A stretch of DNA of 64,000 nucleotides from Arachis hypogaea (GCF_003086295.3 NC_092048.1:72830841-72894840), one strand, 5' to 3'. Counted from the first letter of the stretch, positions 23,681 through 37,371 are shown. Notes: generated by a model not told the origin, from the sequence alone. Program-made: numbers and translations.

Positions 23681-26240
23681 TGATGCCAGGGCATCTTGGC
23701 TAGTTTTACTAGCCATTTTTTGTATGCTTTAGGTTGGTTTCATGCATTTTCTTAGGAAATAAGAAAGTATTTAGTTGAAAATGTATTCATACCATGATTC
23801 AAGAAAACATTGTGAATTTTGAATGATTTCATGAGAATTATGCATGAATTGAATGATAAAATGGATGATGCATGATCCCATGATTAAGAGCAAGGCTTTG
23901 ATGCACTTTGTTTGATTGATTTCAGGTAACAAGAAGCAGAGAAGAGCCACGTTAGTGGCTACGTTCGTGCCACTAACGTGGCCATTAACGTGGAAGAGAA
24001 GAGAAGCCCCAATGTTAGTGAGAAAGTTAGTGGCATTAACTTTAAAGAAGGAGAGCATCAAACGTTAGTGGTAAAAGTAAACACCACTAACGTTAGCGAC
24101 GGGCAAGAAGACCCACGTTAGTCTCCACGTTAGTTACATTAACGTGGGAACTAACGTTGAAGGAAAGGGAAATGCCAACGTTAGTGGAAAAAGTGAATGC
24201 CACTAACGTTTGCGAAGGCTAAAACACCCACGTTAGCTTCCACGTTAGTTACATTAACGTGGGAACTAACGTGGAAGGAAAAGGAAACGCTAATGTTAGT
24301 GGAAAAAGTAAACTCCACTAATGTTTGCAAAGCTAAGAAGGACCCAAGTTAATGGCCACGTTAGTTACACTAACGTGGACATTAACGTAGGCAAAAATCT
24401 CACCCGGCAGCCTGACCATGCCTTCTTCAAACAAGAATAACTTGAGCCACAACGCTCCAAATGAGATGATTCTAGTGGCATTGAAAAGTAGGATTCCAGA
24501 GCTTTCCAAGCATATATAGCACTACATGGTGGACACTAAATTTAAGGGAGAAAACCTGCCCCAAAAGTGCAAAGATGAACATGGTATCAACCTGTAGTAA
24601 GGCCAGCTGACCTCTTCACCTTCCAAGGAATGTAACTCGAGTTGTAGAGCTCCAAATGATGCGCTTCCAAAGGCGTTGGAAAGTAGACATCCAGAGCTTT
24701 CCAATAATATATAATAGTATGGGGTGGACAGTAAGTTTGAACTTCAGAACCTGGCAATATTCATCCCCTGATCACTAACGTTATTGTGACTCACGTTTTC
24801 CAGTAACGCTAGCGACTATGCCAGCAACCTTGTCCACTTCAAAGGAGCATAACTTGAGTTACAGAGGTCCAATTGAGGTGATTCTAGTTGCGTTAAAAAG
24901 CTGACATTTAGAGCTTTCCAAAGATATATAATACTTTATAGTGGGCATGAAATTGGAGCATAAACCAGAGGCATCTTTTAAGCCCCAAAACACCAACTGG
25001 GTAGCAAGTGTGACGTTAGCCACACTAACTTTAGCACTAACGTCACACTTGTAGCGTTAGTATGGCTAAAGGCAGCAATAACGCCAAGTCAACCTGGACC
25101 TGAATTTGATTCACCTCTCTCTCAAGTCCACTTCAAAGCTCAAGCAAGCAAGCCCACAAGTGTCAACCAATGAAGGCCACAAGAAGCATCTAGAATAGAA
25201 TTTTTCATTTCATTGCAATTTGCTTTTAATTTCATTTTGTAATTTAGGAGAGCCTATATAAAGGCCTTAGTTTTTATATTCAAGGGGGACTGACATTCTG
25301 GAATGGGGGATTGAAGAGGGGTCTTCGGACTCCCTCCCCTCACACACTTTTCCTTCTCTTTCTTTTCTTTGTACTTTTCATTTATGAATTTTGAAGTTTC
25401 AATTTTAGTTTTAATATTCATCTTTACTTTCCTGCACTTTCTTTCTTTTCTATTTTGGTAGAGCAATGATCAGCTAACTCTTTTCATTGGGTTAGAGAGC
25501 TCTATTGTGATTCAATGGATCAATTGTAGTTCTTATTCTTCTTCTTCTTTCTTTTCTCTTGATTTTACTAGAGAGCTTTCGATCTTCATCCAATTGGGTA
25601 ATTGTCTCGGAAGAGAAATTGCTCATACTTGGATTTCCTCTGAACCTTGGAAGAGAAATGAGGAAATCATGCTAGAAATGCTCTTTCACATTGGATTAGG
25701 TTGGGGATTGGATGGATATTGTGACATTTAATCCTACCAATACTTTGATCTATGAATGTGTGTGGTATAATCAGTGACCAAACTTCATCTCTTCCCATGA
25801 GCAATTAAATCAAGGAATTGGGAAATTGTTCAAGCTTAGAGAGATTGGATTGGCAAGGAATTGGGATCCAATCACTTAAGATTGCCAAGGAGATCAATGA
25901 ATGCATTGATTGAGGAAGAGATGAGAATGAACTTGATTCGGAGGATTGCAATATCTCTTGATCCCAATGTTCATTTTATTTTTAGTTCTTACATTTACTT
26001 TTCTTGCCATTTTACTTTTCTGCACTTTATTGCTTTTTCTTTCTTTTCTGTCAATTTACAATTCCTGCTGCTCATCATCCAAATCTGAATAGTCTGACTA
26101 GGATAATCAATTAACCATTGATTGCTTAATCCATTAATCTCTATCGGATTCGACCTCACTCTTTTGTGAGTTATTACTTGACGACAATTCGGTATACTTG
26201 CCGAAGGGAGATTTGTTGAGAGACAAGTTTCCGTGCATCA
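23681..26240 (+). repeat. Element D LTR 2, recombinant
   Basis: Its first about 1.5 kb carries the variants of LTR 4, and its end carries those of LTR 1. The switch lies between about 25196 (AATAG, right type) and 25222 (TTTGCTTTT, left type). It has private substitutions, for example at 24157 and 25413. TATA at 25253-25262. Confidence 0.93.
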
Positions 26241-26246
26241 AGTTTA

Positions 26247-26266
26247 TGGCGCCGTTGCCGGGGATT
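26247..26266 (+). other. Element D primer binding site, unit 2
   Basis: Same perfect tRNA-Asp-type site as in unit 1, six bases after LTR 2. Confidence 0.95.
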
Positions 26267-26408
26267 AATCGTGATTAACAAACTACCGGTTGATTGATTT
26301 ACTAGATTAGACATTTTTCCTTTGTCTTTGTTTTCTGTTGCTTCTTATTTTCTTTTGCTAACTAACTATTTGTGATATTGCCTCACTAAGAATCCTTCAT
26401 TTATTACA

Positions 26409-27800
26409 ATGGAGATTCCAATTTCTTTTGGTGATTATTGTTTGAGACAGAGCTTTTTGCAGGAAAGAAAGGAGCATCCATCATATTTTAGTCAATCAAA
26501 TTTCATGGAAAACTCTCCACCACCACAGAATGATTCACTTAACTATGCTCATGGTGGGTGGGAGTATCAAGAACATGAAATGGGGTACTTTCCAGAGCCA
26601 CAAAATGGTCCATATTTTGGCAAATTTGATCACTACTCAAGTTGTGGCTGGAAAGATCAAAATCAAAGATATTTTACTCATTCATACCCCATTCATCAAG
26701 ATCCATCACCTCTCAATTATCCAACCTCACCTCCAAGTTTTACATGCCTAAATTCTTCATCACTTGAGTATACCTCAGCACAAAAGTCTATCCTAAATCT
26801 ATACAATTCATTTCACTATCCACAAAACTCAATCCACTACCCACAAGAGTCATACCACTTTCAGAACACACAACCACAAAACAACCAATTCCATTCACAA
26901 GCCAACCCCGACCAACCATTACAACCTACCCAACCTCCTTTAGATAAACTTGCTAGGATGGAACTCATCATTGAAGAACTCAAAAAAAGTAGAGAAGAAG
27001 AGAGACTCACTAGGATAGAACTCCTCCTTGAAGAAATGATAAAAACAAACGAAGAGGAGAAAATAGCAAAAAGAGACCATAAAGAAAAATTGAGACAGAA
27101 TGCACAACTCTATTCTGAAGAACAATTCATTGAAGAGCTGAGATTACAAAGAGAGACCACTTCATTCTCTCCAGAAATAGAGGAGTTCATTCAAAGGTCA
27201 AGAACAAGGAAGGAATCAGAAGAACAAAAAAAAGAGGCAGCCATACCAAGTGAGATTCATATGTAGAAGGAGGAGGTTGTGAGAGTATATAAGCCCAAAG
27301 CTCCATACCCACAGAGGCTACTAAGGGTGACAAAGGAACATGCAAACTCACTCCCAAAAGGCTCAATGCAACATCATGCAGAAGAAAGGGAGGAAGTCAA
27401 TCAAGGGAGTCCACACTACTCCAATAAAACAGAGAGTTGCATAAAGGATGACTTCATTGAACCACCAATTCAAGAAGCTCTTGATGAAAAGGATGCTCCA
27501 ACCATCATACAACACCTAAGTACTGAAATCAAAGTGGTGAAGGCAATCAACATGAGCACTAAAAAGAGGATGGTGACCAAGAAAAGAAGGACAATATCCA
27601 TGAAGAAGAAAAGGTCAATCAAAAGCCATCCCACCCCTACCCCAACAAGCAAGTTTACTCAAGCTAACAACAGAATAAGGCTTGCTGGGGAGAGGCAATC
27701 AAAACAAGGGGCATTAACTGGCTCCTCTTTCCTCTTGATGTCATTCCTCTTAACAAACTGGAAGAAGAGGAAGAAATTCATGAACAACATGTCAAGCTAA
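26409..27800 (+). CDS. Element D ORF, unit 2, with in-frame amber codon
   Basis: ATG 26409 opens 285 codons to TAG 27264-27266; the same frame is then open to 27800, giving 463 codons in all if the amber codon were a sense codon. Residues 1-170 are rich in Pro, Tyr, Gln, His, Ser and look unstructured; about 175-260 are a charged coiled coil with an internal duplication; after the amber codon comes a mixed segment and a strongly basic run (STKKRMVTKKRRT). No capsid, protease or zinc-knuckle motif is seen. The related ORF in B suggests it was once conserved. Near the end another frame encodes an acidic segment (PLDVIPLNKLEEEEE) that may be the older C-terminus. Function unknown. Confidence 0.7.
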
Positions 27801-29243
27801 TGACATTGAAAGAGCGCTTGTTGGGAGGCAACCCAACCGTAGGTAACATTTTCTTTCCTTGCTTAGTTTACTTTCAATAATTTGGCATATGATTGCATTC
27901 TAAGTTTGGTGTTGCCATGCAACAATTTGATTTTCAATCTTCACTGGGTACTTGCAACATTCTAAATTGAGAGTGTCACACTAAGTTTGGTGTTGCCACT
28001 TATCTTTCATGCAAGGTACCAAGCACACCACTTATTAATGCAATCAAAATGTCTCTGTTTGTATCTCTTGTGCCTTTATTGTATCCTTAATCTTGCTTGC
28101 TGAAACACATGCATACTCACACTTTATTCTAAGACATTCATGATCCATCATAAACCCTATCACCACTGTTTTACTTGTTGCTTGAGAATAAGCAATCATT
28201 CTAAGTTTGGTGTGGGAAGGGGAAGAATAGGAGGAAAACGGCAACAACAATGAAGATGAACTACAAGGTGGTAAAGTTCCTTTTTCTTACTTATTTCCAG
28301 CACTTTAAATTGCATGATTGTCTTCTATTTTCTGTGTATGCATGTGTGGTTACTCCTTGTGAATAAGCATAATTTGATATTTGATTTGTAACATGTGCTA
28401 TGATATCATGATTATGATCTTGAATTTTACTTGCACCCAATATCTCTAAGAATGCAACAAGGAAATCATTCTTTTGAAAGGAGAATGTTGAAGAATTTTA
28501 TAAATCTTGGGGCAAGCAAAAGATTAAGAGGAGTGGAGGTTCTGATTGTATGATTGTGTATTGAGGTTGCATGTTTGTGAAAACTTGCATGGGAGCTCAT
28601 AGACAGGAAATGAAATTTAGAGAAGTATTATGGAATTTCTCAAACATCTATTGATCCAAGAAGTAGCAACAAAAGAAAACAAAAGAAAAAGAAAAACAAA
28701 GAACAAGCCCAAGGCTCTGAGCATCAATTACTAGGAAGAAAAAGAAAGAAACAAAAACTCAAAGAGTTATTGTCCTAGTTAAATGCTTGTGGTGGATTTG
28801 TGTCAAAGAGAGAGGCTTGAGCAAGTATATCCTAAGGGGTGCTTCAATACCTAATACCTTAGACCAACTGGTTTGGGAGTATTGATTGAAAGCTTATCTT
28901 AAAAAGCCGCTTTGAGACATGATACCTAGAGTCGAGGCCAAGATACAAAAAGAAAAGAAAAATGCTAGAAAATAAGTGCTACTTCAAAGGTGACAATCTA
29001 TAAAGAGGATTCCATAATATCATTTGAATGAAAGTCCTAAGATCTAAGACTTCCAAAATGTAAGGACTAATGAGCACTGGAATCCTTGCATAAGCATACA
29101 AATTAGAGTTAACCCCACTGTCACTTATTCACTTCACCCACTAAGGCATCATAAGCAATTTTTCAATGCATTCCAATTAAGAGAATTCTTTGTGCATAGT
29201 TCTTTTCTTGCTTGGGGACAAGCAAGATTTAAGTTTGGTGTTG
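27801..29243 (+). other. Element D 3' noncoding region, unit 2
   Basis: Nearly identical to unit 1: AGGCAA hairpin 27820-27837, internal hairpin about 28178-28195, priming hairpin 29207-29226 and priming motif just before LTR 3. Confidence 0.75.
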
Positions 29244-31803
29244 TGATGCCAGGGCATCTTGGCTAGTTTTACTAGCCATTTTTTGTATGCTTTAGGTTGG
29301 TTTCATGCATTTTCTTAGGAAATAAGAAAGTATTTAGTTGAAAATGTATTCATACCATGATTCAAGAAAACATTGTGAATTTTGAATGATTTCATGAGAA
29401 TTATGCATGAATTGAATGATAAAATGGATGATGCATGATCCCATGATTAAGAGCAAGGCTTTGATGCACTTTGTTTGATTGATTTCAGGTAACAAGAAGC
29501 AGAGAAGAGCCACGTTAGTGGCTACGTTCGTGCCACTAACGTGGCCATTAACGTGGAAGAGAAGAGAAGCCCCAATGTTAGTGAGAAAGTTAGTGGCATT
29601 AACTTTAAAGAAGGAGAGCATCAAACGTTAGTGGTAAAAGTAAACACCACTAACGTTAGCGACGGGCAAGAAGACCCACGTTAGTCTCCACGTTAGTTAC
29701 ATTAACGTGGGAACTAACGTGGAAGGAAAGGGAAATGCCAACGTTAGTGGAAAAAGTGAATGCCACTAACGTTTGCGAAGGCTAAAACACCCACGTTAGC
29801 TTCCACGTTAGTTACATTAACGTGGGAACTAACGTGGAAGGAAAAGGAAACGCCAATGTTAGTGGAAAAAGTAAACTCCACTAATGTTTGCAAAGCTAAG
29901 AAGGACCCAAGTTAATGGCCACGTTAGTTACACTAACGTGGACATTAACGTAGGCAAAAATCTCACCCGGCAGCCTGACCATGCCTTCTTCAAACAAGAA
30001 TAACTTGAGCCACAACGCTCCAAATGAGATGATTCTAGTGGCATTGGAAAGTAGGATTCTAGAGCTTTCCAAGCATATATAGCACTACATGGTGGACACT
30101 AAATTTAAGGGAGAAAACCTGCCCCAAAAGTGCAAAGATGAACATGGTATCAACCTGTAGTAAGGCCAGCTGACCTCTTCACCTTCCAAGGAATGTAACT
30201 CGAGTTGTAGAGCTCCAAATGATGCGCTTCCAAAGGCGTTGGAAAGTAGACATCCAGAGCTTTCCAACAATATATAATAGTATGGGGTGGACAGTAAGTT
30301 TGAACTTCAGAACCTGGCAATATTCATCCCCTGATCACTAACGTTATTGTGACTCACGTTTTCCAGTAACGCTAGCGACTATGCCAGCAACCTTGTCCAC
30401 TTCAAAGGAGCATAACTTGAGTTACAGAGGTCCAATTGAGGTGATTCCAGTTGCGTTAAAAATCTGACATTTAGAGCTTTCCAAAGATATATAATACTTT
30501 ATAGTGGGCATGAAATTGGAGCATAAACCAGAGGCATCTTTTAAGCCCCAAAACACCAACTGGGTAGCAAGTGTGACGTTAGCCACACTAACTTTAGCAC
30601 TAACGTCACACTTGTAGCGTTAGTATGGCTAAAGGCAGCAATAACGCCAAGTCAACCTGGACCTGAATTTGATTCACCTCTCTCTCAAGTCCACTTCAAA
30701 GCTCAAGCAAGCAAGCCCACAAGTGTCAACCAATGAAGGCCACAAGAAGCATCTAGAATAGAATTTTTCATTTCATTGCAATTTACTTTTAATTTCATTT
30801 TGTAATTTAGGAGAGCCTATATAAAGGCCTTAGTTTTTATATTCAAGGGGGACTGACATTCTGGAATGGGGGATTGAAGAGGGGTCTTCGGACTCCCTCC
30901 CCTCACACACTTTTCCTTCTCTTTCTTTTCTTTGTACTTTTCATTTAGGAATTTTGAAGTTTCAATTTTAGTTTTAATCTTCATCTTTACTTTCCTGCAC
31001 TTTCTTTCTTTTCTATTTTGGTAGAGCAATGATCAACTAACTCTTTTTATTCGGTTAGAGAGCTCTATTGTGATTCAATGGATCAATTGTAGTTCTTATT
31101 CTTCTTCTTCTTTCTTTTCTCTTGATTTTACTAGAGAGCTTTCGATCTTCATCCAATTGGGTAATTGTCTCGGAAGAGAAATTGCTCATACTTGGATTTC
31201 CTCTGAACCTTGGAAGAGAAATGAGGAAATCATGCTAGAAATGCTCTTTCACATTGGATTAGGTTGGGGATTGGATGGATATTGTGACATTTAATCCTAC
31301 CAATACTTTGATCTATGAATGTGTGTGGTATAATCAGTGACCAAACTTCATCTCTTCCCATGAGCAATTAAATCAAGGAATTGGGAAATTGTTCAAGCTT
31401 AGAGAGATTGGATTGGCAAGGAATTGGGATCCAATCACTTAAGATTGCCAAGGAGATCAATGAATGCATTGATTGAGGAAGAGATGAGAATGAACTTGAT
31501 TCGGAGGATTGCAATATCTCTTGATCCCAATGTTCATTTTATTTTTAGTTCTTACATTTACTTTTCTTGCCATTTTACTTTTCTGCACTTTATTGCTTTT
31601 TCTTTCTTTTCTGTCAATTTACAATTCCTGCTGCTCATCATCCAAATCTGAATAGTCTGACTAGGATAATCAATTAACCATTGATTGCTTAATCCATTAA
31701 TCTCTATCGGATTCGACCTCACTCTTTTGTGAGTTATTACTTGACGACAATTCGGTATACTTGCCGAAGGGAGATTTGTTGAGAGACAAGTTTCCGTGCA
31801 TCA
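29244..31803 (+). repeat. Element D LTR 3, recombinant
   Basis: Right-type (LTR 4-like) variants continue to about 31053 (TATTCGGTTAG) and left-type (LTR 1-like) variants are present from about 31467, so its switch point lies further right than that of LTR 2. TATA at 30816-30825. Confidence 0.93.
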
Positions 31804-31809
31804 AGTTTA

Positions 31810-31829
31810 TGGCGCCGTTGCCGGGGATT
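31810..31829 (+). other. Element D primer binding site, unit 3
   Basis: Perfect tRNA-Asp-type site as in the other units. Confidence 0.95.
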
Positions 31830-31971
31830 AATCGTGATTAACAAACTACCGGTTGATTGATTTACTAGATTAGACATTTTTCCTTTGTCTTTGTTTTCTG
31901 TTGCTTCTTATTTTCTTTTGCTAACTAACTATTTGTGATATTGCCTCACTAAGAATCCTTCATTTATTACA

Positions 31972-33363
31972 ATGGAGATTCCAATTTCTTTTGGTGATTA
32001 TTGTTTGAGACAGAGCTTTTTGCAGGAAAGAAAGGAGCATCCATCATATTTTAGTCAATCAAATTTCATGGAAAACTCTCCACCACCACAGAATGATTCA
32101 CTTAACTATGCTCATGGTGGGTGGGAGTATCAAGAACATGAAATGGGGTACTTTCCAGAGCCACAAAATGGTCCATATTTTGGCAAATTTGATCACTACT
32201 CAAGTTGTGGCTGGAAAGATCAAAATCAAAGATATTTTACTCATTCATACCCCATTCATCAAGATCCATCACCTCTCAATTATCCAACCTCACCTCCAAG
32301 TTTTACATGCCTAAATTCTTCATCACTTGAGTATACCTCAGCACAAAAGTCTATCCTAAATCTATACAATTCATTTCACTATCCACAAAACTCAATCCAC
32401 TACCCACAAGAGTCATACCACTTTCAGAACACACAACCACAAAACAACCAATTCCATTCACAAGCCAACCCCGACCAACCATTACAACCTACCCAACCTC
32501 CTTTAGATAAACTTGCTAGGATGGAACTCATCATTGAAGAACTCAAAAAAAGTAGAGAAGAAGAGAGACTCACTAGGATAGAACTCCTCCTTGAAGAAAT
32601 GATAAAAACAAACGAAGAGGAGAAAATAGCAAAAAGAGACCATAAAGAAAAATTGAGACAGAATGCACAACTCTATTCTGAAGAACAATTCATTGAAGAG
32701 CTGAGATTACAAAGAGAGACCACTTCATTCTCTCCAGAAATAGAGGAGTTCATTCAAAGGTCAAGAACAAGGAAGGAATCAGAAGAACAAAAAAAAGAGG
32801 CAGCCATACCAAGTGAGATTCATATGTAGAAGGAGGAGGTTGTGAGAGTATATAAGCCCAAAGCTCCATACCCACAGAGGCTACTAAGGGTGACAAAGGA
32901 ACATGCAAACTCACTCCCAAAAGGCTCAATGCAACATCATGCAGAAGAAAGGGAGGAAGTCAATCAAGGGAGTCCACACTACTCCAATAAAACAGAGAGT
33001 TGCATAAAGGATGACTTCATTGAACCACCAATTCAAGAAGCTCTTGATGAAAAGGATGCTCCAACCATCATACAACACCTAAGTACTGAAATCAAAGTGG
33101 TGAAGGCAATCAACATGAGCACTAAAAAGAGGATGGTGACCAAGAAAAGAAGGACAATATCCATGAAGAAGAAAAGGTCAATCAAAAGCCATCCCACCCC
33201 TACCCCAACAAGCAAGTTTACTCAAGCTAACAACAGAATAAGGCTTGCTGGGGAGAGGCAATCAAAACAAGGGGCATTAACTGGCTCCTCTTTCCTCTTG
33301 ATGTCATTCCTCTTAACAAACTGGAAGAAGAGGAAGAAATTCATGAACAACATGTCAAGCTAA
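31972..33363 (+). CDS. Element D ORF, unit 3, with in-frame amber codon
   Basis: Same structure as unit 2: ATG 31972, TAG 32827-32829, frame open to 33363. The translated sequence appears identical to unit 2 in both parts. The amber codon is common to all units, but as these are recent duplicates that is not evidence for selection on readthrough. Confidence 0.7.
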
Positions 33364-34806
33364 TGACATTAAAAGAGCGCTTGTTGGGAGGCAACCCAAC
33401 CGTAGGTAACATTTTCTTTCCTTGCTTAGTTTACTTTCAATAATTTGGCATATGATTGCATTCTAAGTTTGGTGTTGCCATGCAACAATTTGATTTTCAA
33501 TCTTCACTGGGTACTTGCAACATTCTAAATTGAGAGTGTCACACTAAGTTTGGTGTTGCCACTTATCTTTCATGCAAGGTACCAAGCACACCACTTATTA
33601 ATGCAATCAAAATGTCTCTGTTTGTATCTCTTGTGCCTTTATTGTATCCTTAATCTTGCTTGCTGAAACACATGCATACTCACACTTTATTCTAAGACAT
33701 TCATAATCCATCATAAACCCTATCACCACTATTTTACTTGTTGCTTGAGAATAAGCAATCATTCTAAGTTTGGTGTGGGAAGGGGAAGAATAGGAGGAAA
33801 ACGGCAACAACAATGAAGATGAACTACAAGGTGGTAAAGTTCCTTTTTCTTACTTATTTCCAGCACTTTAAATTGCATGATTGTCTTCTATTTTCTGTGT
33901 TTGCATGTGTGGTTACTCCTTGTGAATAAGCATAATTTGATATTTGATTTGTAACATGTGCTATGATATCATGATTATGATCTTGAATTTTACTTGCACC
34001 CAATATCTCTAAGAATGCAACAAGGAAATCATTCTTTTGAAAGGAGAATGTTGAAGAATTTTATAAATCTTGGGGCAAGCAAAAGATTAAGAGGAGTGGA
34101 GGTTCTGATTGTATGATTGTGTATTGAGGTTGCATGTTTGTGAAAACTTGCATGGGAGCTCATAGACAGGAAATGAAATTTAGAGAAGTATTATGGAATT
34201 TCTCAAACATCTATTGATCCAAGAAGTAGCAACAAAAGAAAACAAAAGAAAAAGAAAAACAAAGAACAAGCCCAAGGCTCTGAGCATCAATTACTAGGAA
34301 GAAAAAGAAAGAAACAAAAACTCAAAGAGTTATTGTCCTAGTTAAATGCTTGTGGTGGATTTGTGTCAAAGAGAGAGGCTTGAGCAAGTATATCCTAAGG
34401 GGTGCTTCAATACCTAATACCTTAGACCAACTGGTTTGGGAGTATTGATTGAAAGCTTATCTTAAAAAGCCGCTTTGAGACATGATACCTAGAGTCGAGG
34501 CCAAGATACAAAAAGAAAAGAAAAATGCTAGAAAATAAGTGCTACTTCAAAGGTGACAATCTATAAAGAGGATTCCATAATATCATTTGAATGAAAGTCC
34601 TAAGATCTAAGACTTCCAAAATGTAAGGACTAATGAGCACTGGAATCCTTGCATAAGCATACAAATTAGAGTTAACCCCACTGTCACTTATTCACTTCAC
34701 CCACTAAGGCATCATAAGCAATTTTTCAATGCATTCCAATTAAGAGAATTCTTTGTGCATAGTTCTTTTCTTGCTTGGGGACAAGCAAGATTTAAGTTTG
34801 GTGTTG
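33364..34806 (+). other. Element D 3' noncoding region, unit 3
   Basis: As units 1 and 2; AGGCAA hairpin at 33383-33400, priming hairpin at 34770-34789. It has a few private substitutions near 33703, 33730 and 33901. Confidence 0.75.
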
Positions 34807-37366
34807 TGATGCCAGGGCATCTTGGCTAGTTTTACTAGCCATTTTTTGTATGCTTTAGGTTGGTTTCATGCATTTTCTTAGGAAATAAGAAAGTATTTAG
34901 TTGAAAATGTATTCATACCATGATTCAAGAAAACATTGTGAATTTTGAATGATTTCATGAGAATTATGCATGAATTGAATGATAAAATGGATGATGCATG
35001 ATCCCATGATTAAGAGCAAGGCTTTGATGCACTTTGTTTGATTGATTTCAGGTAACAAGAAGCAGAGAAGAGCCACGTTAGTGGCTACGTTCGTGCCACT
35101 AACGTGGCCATTAACGTGGAAGAGAAGAGAAGCCCCAATGTTAGTGAGAAAGTTAGTGGCATTAACTTTAAAGAAGGAGAGCATCAAACGTTAGTGGTAA
35201 AAGTAAACACCACTAACGTTAGCGACGGGCAAGAAGACCCACGTTAGTCTCCACGTTAGTTACATTAACGTGGGAACTAACGTGGAAGGAAAGGGAAATG
35301 CCAACGTTAGTGGAAAAAGTGAATGCCACTAACGTTTGCGAAGGCTAAAACACCCACGTTAGCTTCCACGTTAGTTACATTAACGTGGGAACTAACGTGG
35401 AAGGAAAAGGAAACGCCAATGTTAGTGGAAAAAGTAAACTCCACTAATGTTTGCAAAGCTAAGAAGGACCCAAGTTAATGGCCACGTTAGTTACACTAAC
35501 GTGGACATTAACGTAGGCAAAAATCTCACCCGGCAGCCTGACCATGCCTTCTTCAAACAAGAATAACTTGAGCCACAACGCTCCAAATGAGATGATTCTA
35601 GTGGCATTGGAAAGTAGGATTCTAGAGCTTTCCAAGCATATATAGCACTACATGGTGGACACTAAATTTAAGGGAGAAAACCTGCCCCAAAAGTGCAAAG
35701 ATGAACATGGTATCAACCTGTAGTAAGGCCAGCTGACCTCTTCACCTTCCAAGGAATGTAACTCGAGTTGTAGAGCTCCAAATGATGCGCTTCCAAAGGC
35801 GTTGGAAAGTAGACATCCAGAGCTTTCCAACAATATATAATAGTATGGGGTGGACAGTAAGTTTGAACTTCAGAACCTGGCAATATTCATCCCCTGATCA
35901 CTAACGTTATTGTGACTCACGTTTTCCAGTAACGCTAGCGACTATGCCAGCAACCTTGTCCACTTCAAAGGAGCATAACTTGAGTTACAGAGGTCCAATT
36001 GAGGTGATTCCAGTTGCGTTAAAAATCTGACATTTAGAGCTTTCCAAAGATATATAATACTTTATAGTGGGCATGAAATTGGAGCATAAACCAGAGGCAT
36101 CTTTTAAGCCCCAAAACACCAACTGGGTAGCAAGTGTGACGTTAGCCACACTAACTTTAGCACTAACGTCACACTTGTAGCGTTAGTATGGCTAAAGGCA
36201 GCAATAACGCCAAGTCAACCTGGACCTGAATTTGATTCACCTCTCTCTCAAGTCCACTTCAAAGCTCAAGCAAGCAAGCCCACAAGTGTCAACCAATGAA
36301 GGCCACAAGAAGCATCTAGAATAGAATTTTTCATTTCATTGCAATTTACTTTTAATTTCATTTTATAATTTAGGAGAGCCTATATAAAGGCCTTAGTTTT
36401 TATATTCAAGGGGGACTGACATTCTGGAATGGGGGATTGAAGAGGGGTCTTCGGACTCCCTCCCCTCACACACTTTTCCTTCTCTTTCTTTTCTTTGTAC
36501 TTTTCATTTATGAATTTTGAAGTTTTAATTTTAGTTTTAATCTTCATCTTTACTTTCCTGCACTTTCTTTCTTTTCTATTTTGGTAGAGCAATGATCAAC
36601 TAACTCTTTTTATTCGGTTAGAGAGCTCTATTGTGATTCAATGGATCAATTGTAGTTCTTATTCTTCTTCTTCTTTCTTTTCTCTTGATTTTACTAGAGA
36701 GCTTTCGATCTTCATCCAATTGGGTAATTGTCTCGGAAGAGAAATTGCTCATACTTGGATTTCCTCTGAACCTTGGAAGAGAAATGAGGAAATCATGCTA
36801 GAAATGCTCTTTCACATTGGATTAGGTTGGGGATTGGATGGATATTGTGACATTTAATCCTACCAATACTTTGATCTATGAATGTGTGTGGTATAATCAG
36901 TGACCAAACTTCATCTCTTCCCATGAGCAATTAAATCAAGGAATTGGGAAATTGTTCAAGCTTAGAGAGATTGGATTGGCAAGGAATTGGGATCCAATCA
37001 CTTAAGATTGCCAAGGAGATCAATGAATGCATTTATTGAGGAAGAGATGAGAATGAACTTGATTCGGAGGATTGCAATATCTCTTGATCCCAATGTTCAT
37101 TTTATTTTTAGTTCTTTCATTTACTTTTCTTGTCATTTTACTTTTCTGCACTTTATTGCTTTTTCTTTCTTTTCTATCAATTTACATTTCCTACTACTCA
37201 TCATCCAAATCTGAACCGTCTGACTAGGATAATCAATTAACCATTAATTGCTTAATCCGTTAATCTCTGTGGGATTTGACCTCACTCTTTTGTGAGTTAT
37301 TACTTGACGACGATTCGGTATACTTGCCGAAGGGAGATTTGTTGAGAGACAAGTTTCTGTGCATCA
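34807..37366 (+). repeat. Element D LTR 4
   Basis: 'Right type' LTR along its whole length. Its last 350 bp differ from the other three at about ten sites (for example 37034, 37118, 37132, 37188), which agree with each other. TATA at 36379-36388. Confidence 0.95.
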
Positions 37367-37371
37367 GGTAT

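Larger units (their letters stand above)
18119..37366 (+). mobile_element. Element D: tandem array of a non-autonomous LTR retrotransposon (4 LTRs, 3 interiors)
   Basis: LTRs at 18119-20678, 23681-26240, 29244-31803 and 34807-37366, each 2560 bp, alternate with three interiors of about 3.0 kb. Unit spacing is 5562, 5563 and 5563 bp. A single TSD GGTAT flanks the whole array (18114-18118 and 37367-37371), and no TSD lies at inner junctions, so one insertion was later amplified. LTR 1 and LTR 4 differ at roughly fifty sites in the first 1.5 kb, while interiors differ at only a handful of sites, so amplification is much younger than insertion. Confidence 0.97.

Noticed and set aside
18119..37366. 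Tandem duplication of a cellular gene
   Set aside because: The repeating unit has LTR, tRNA-Asp-type PBS and priming site, and one TSD flanks the array.
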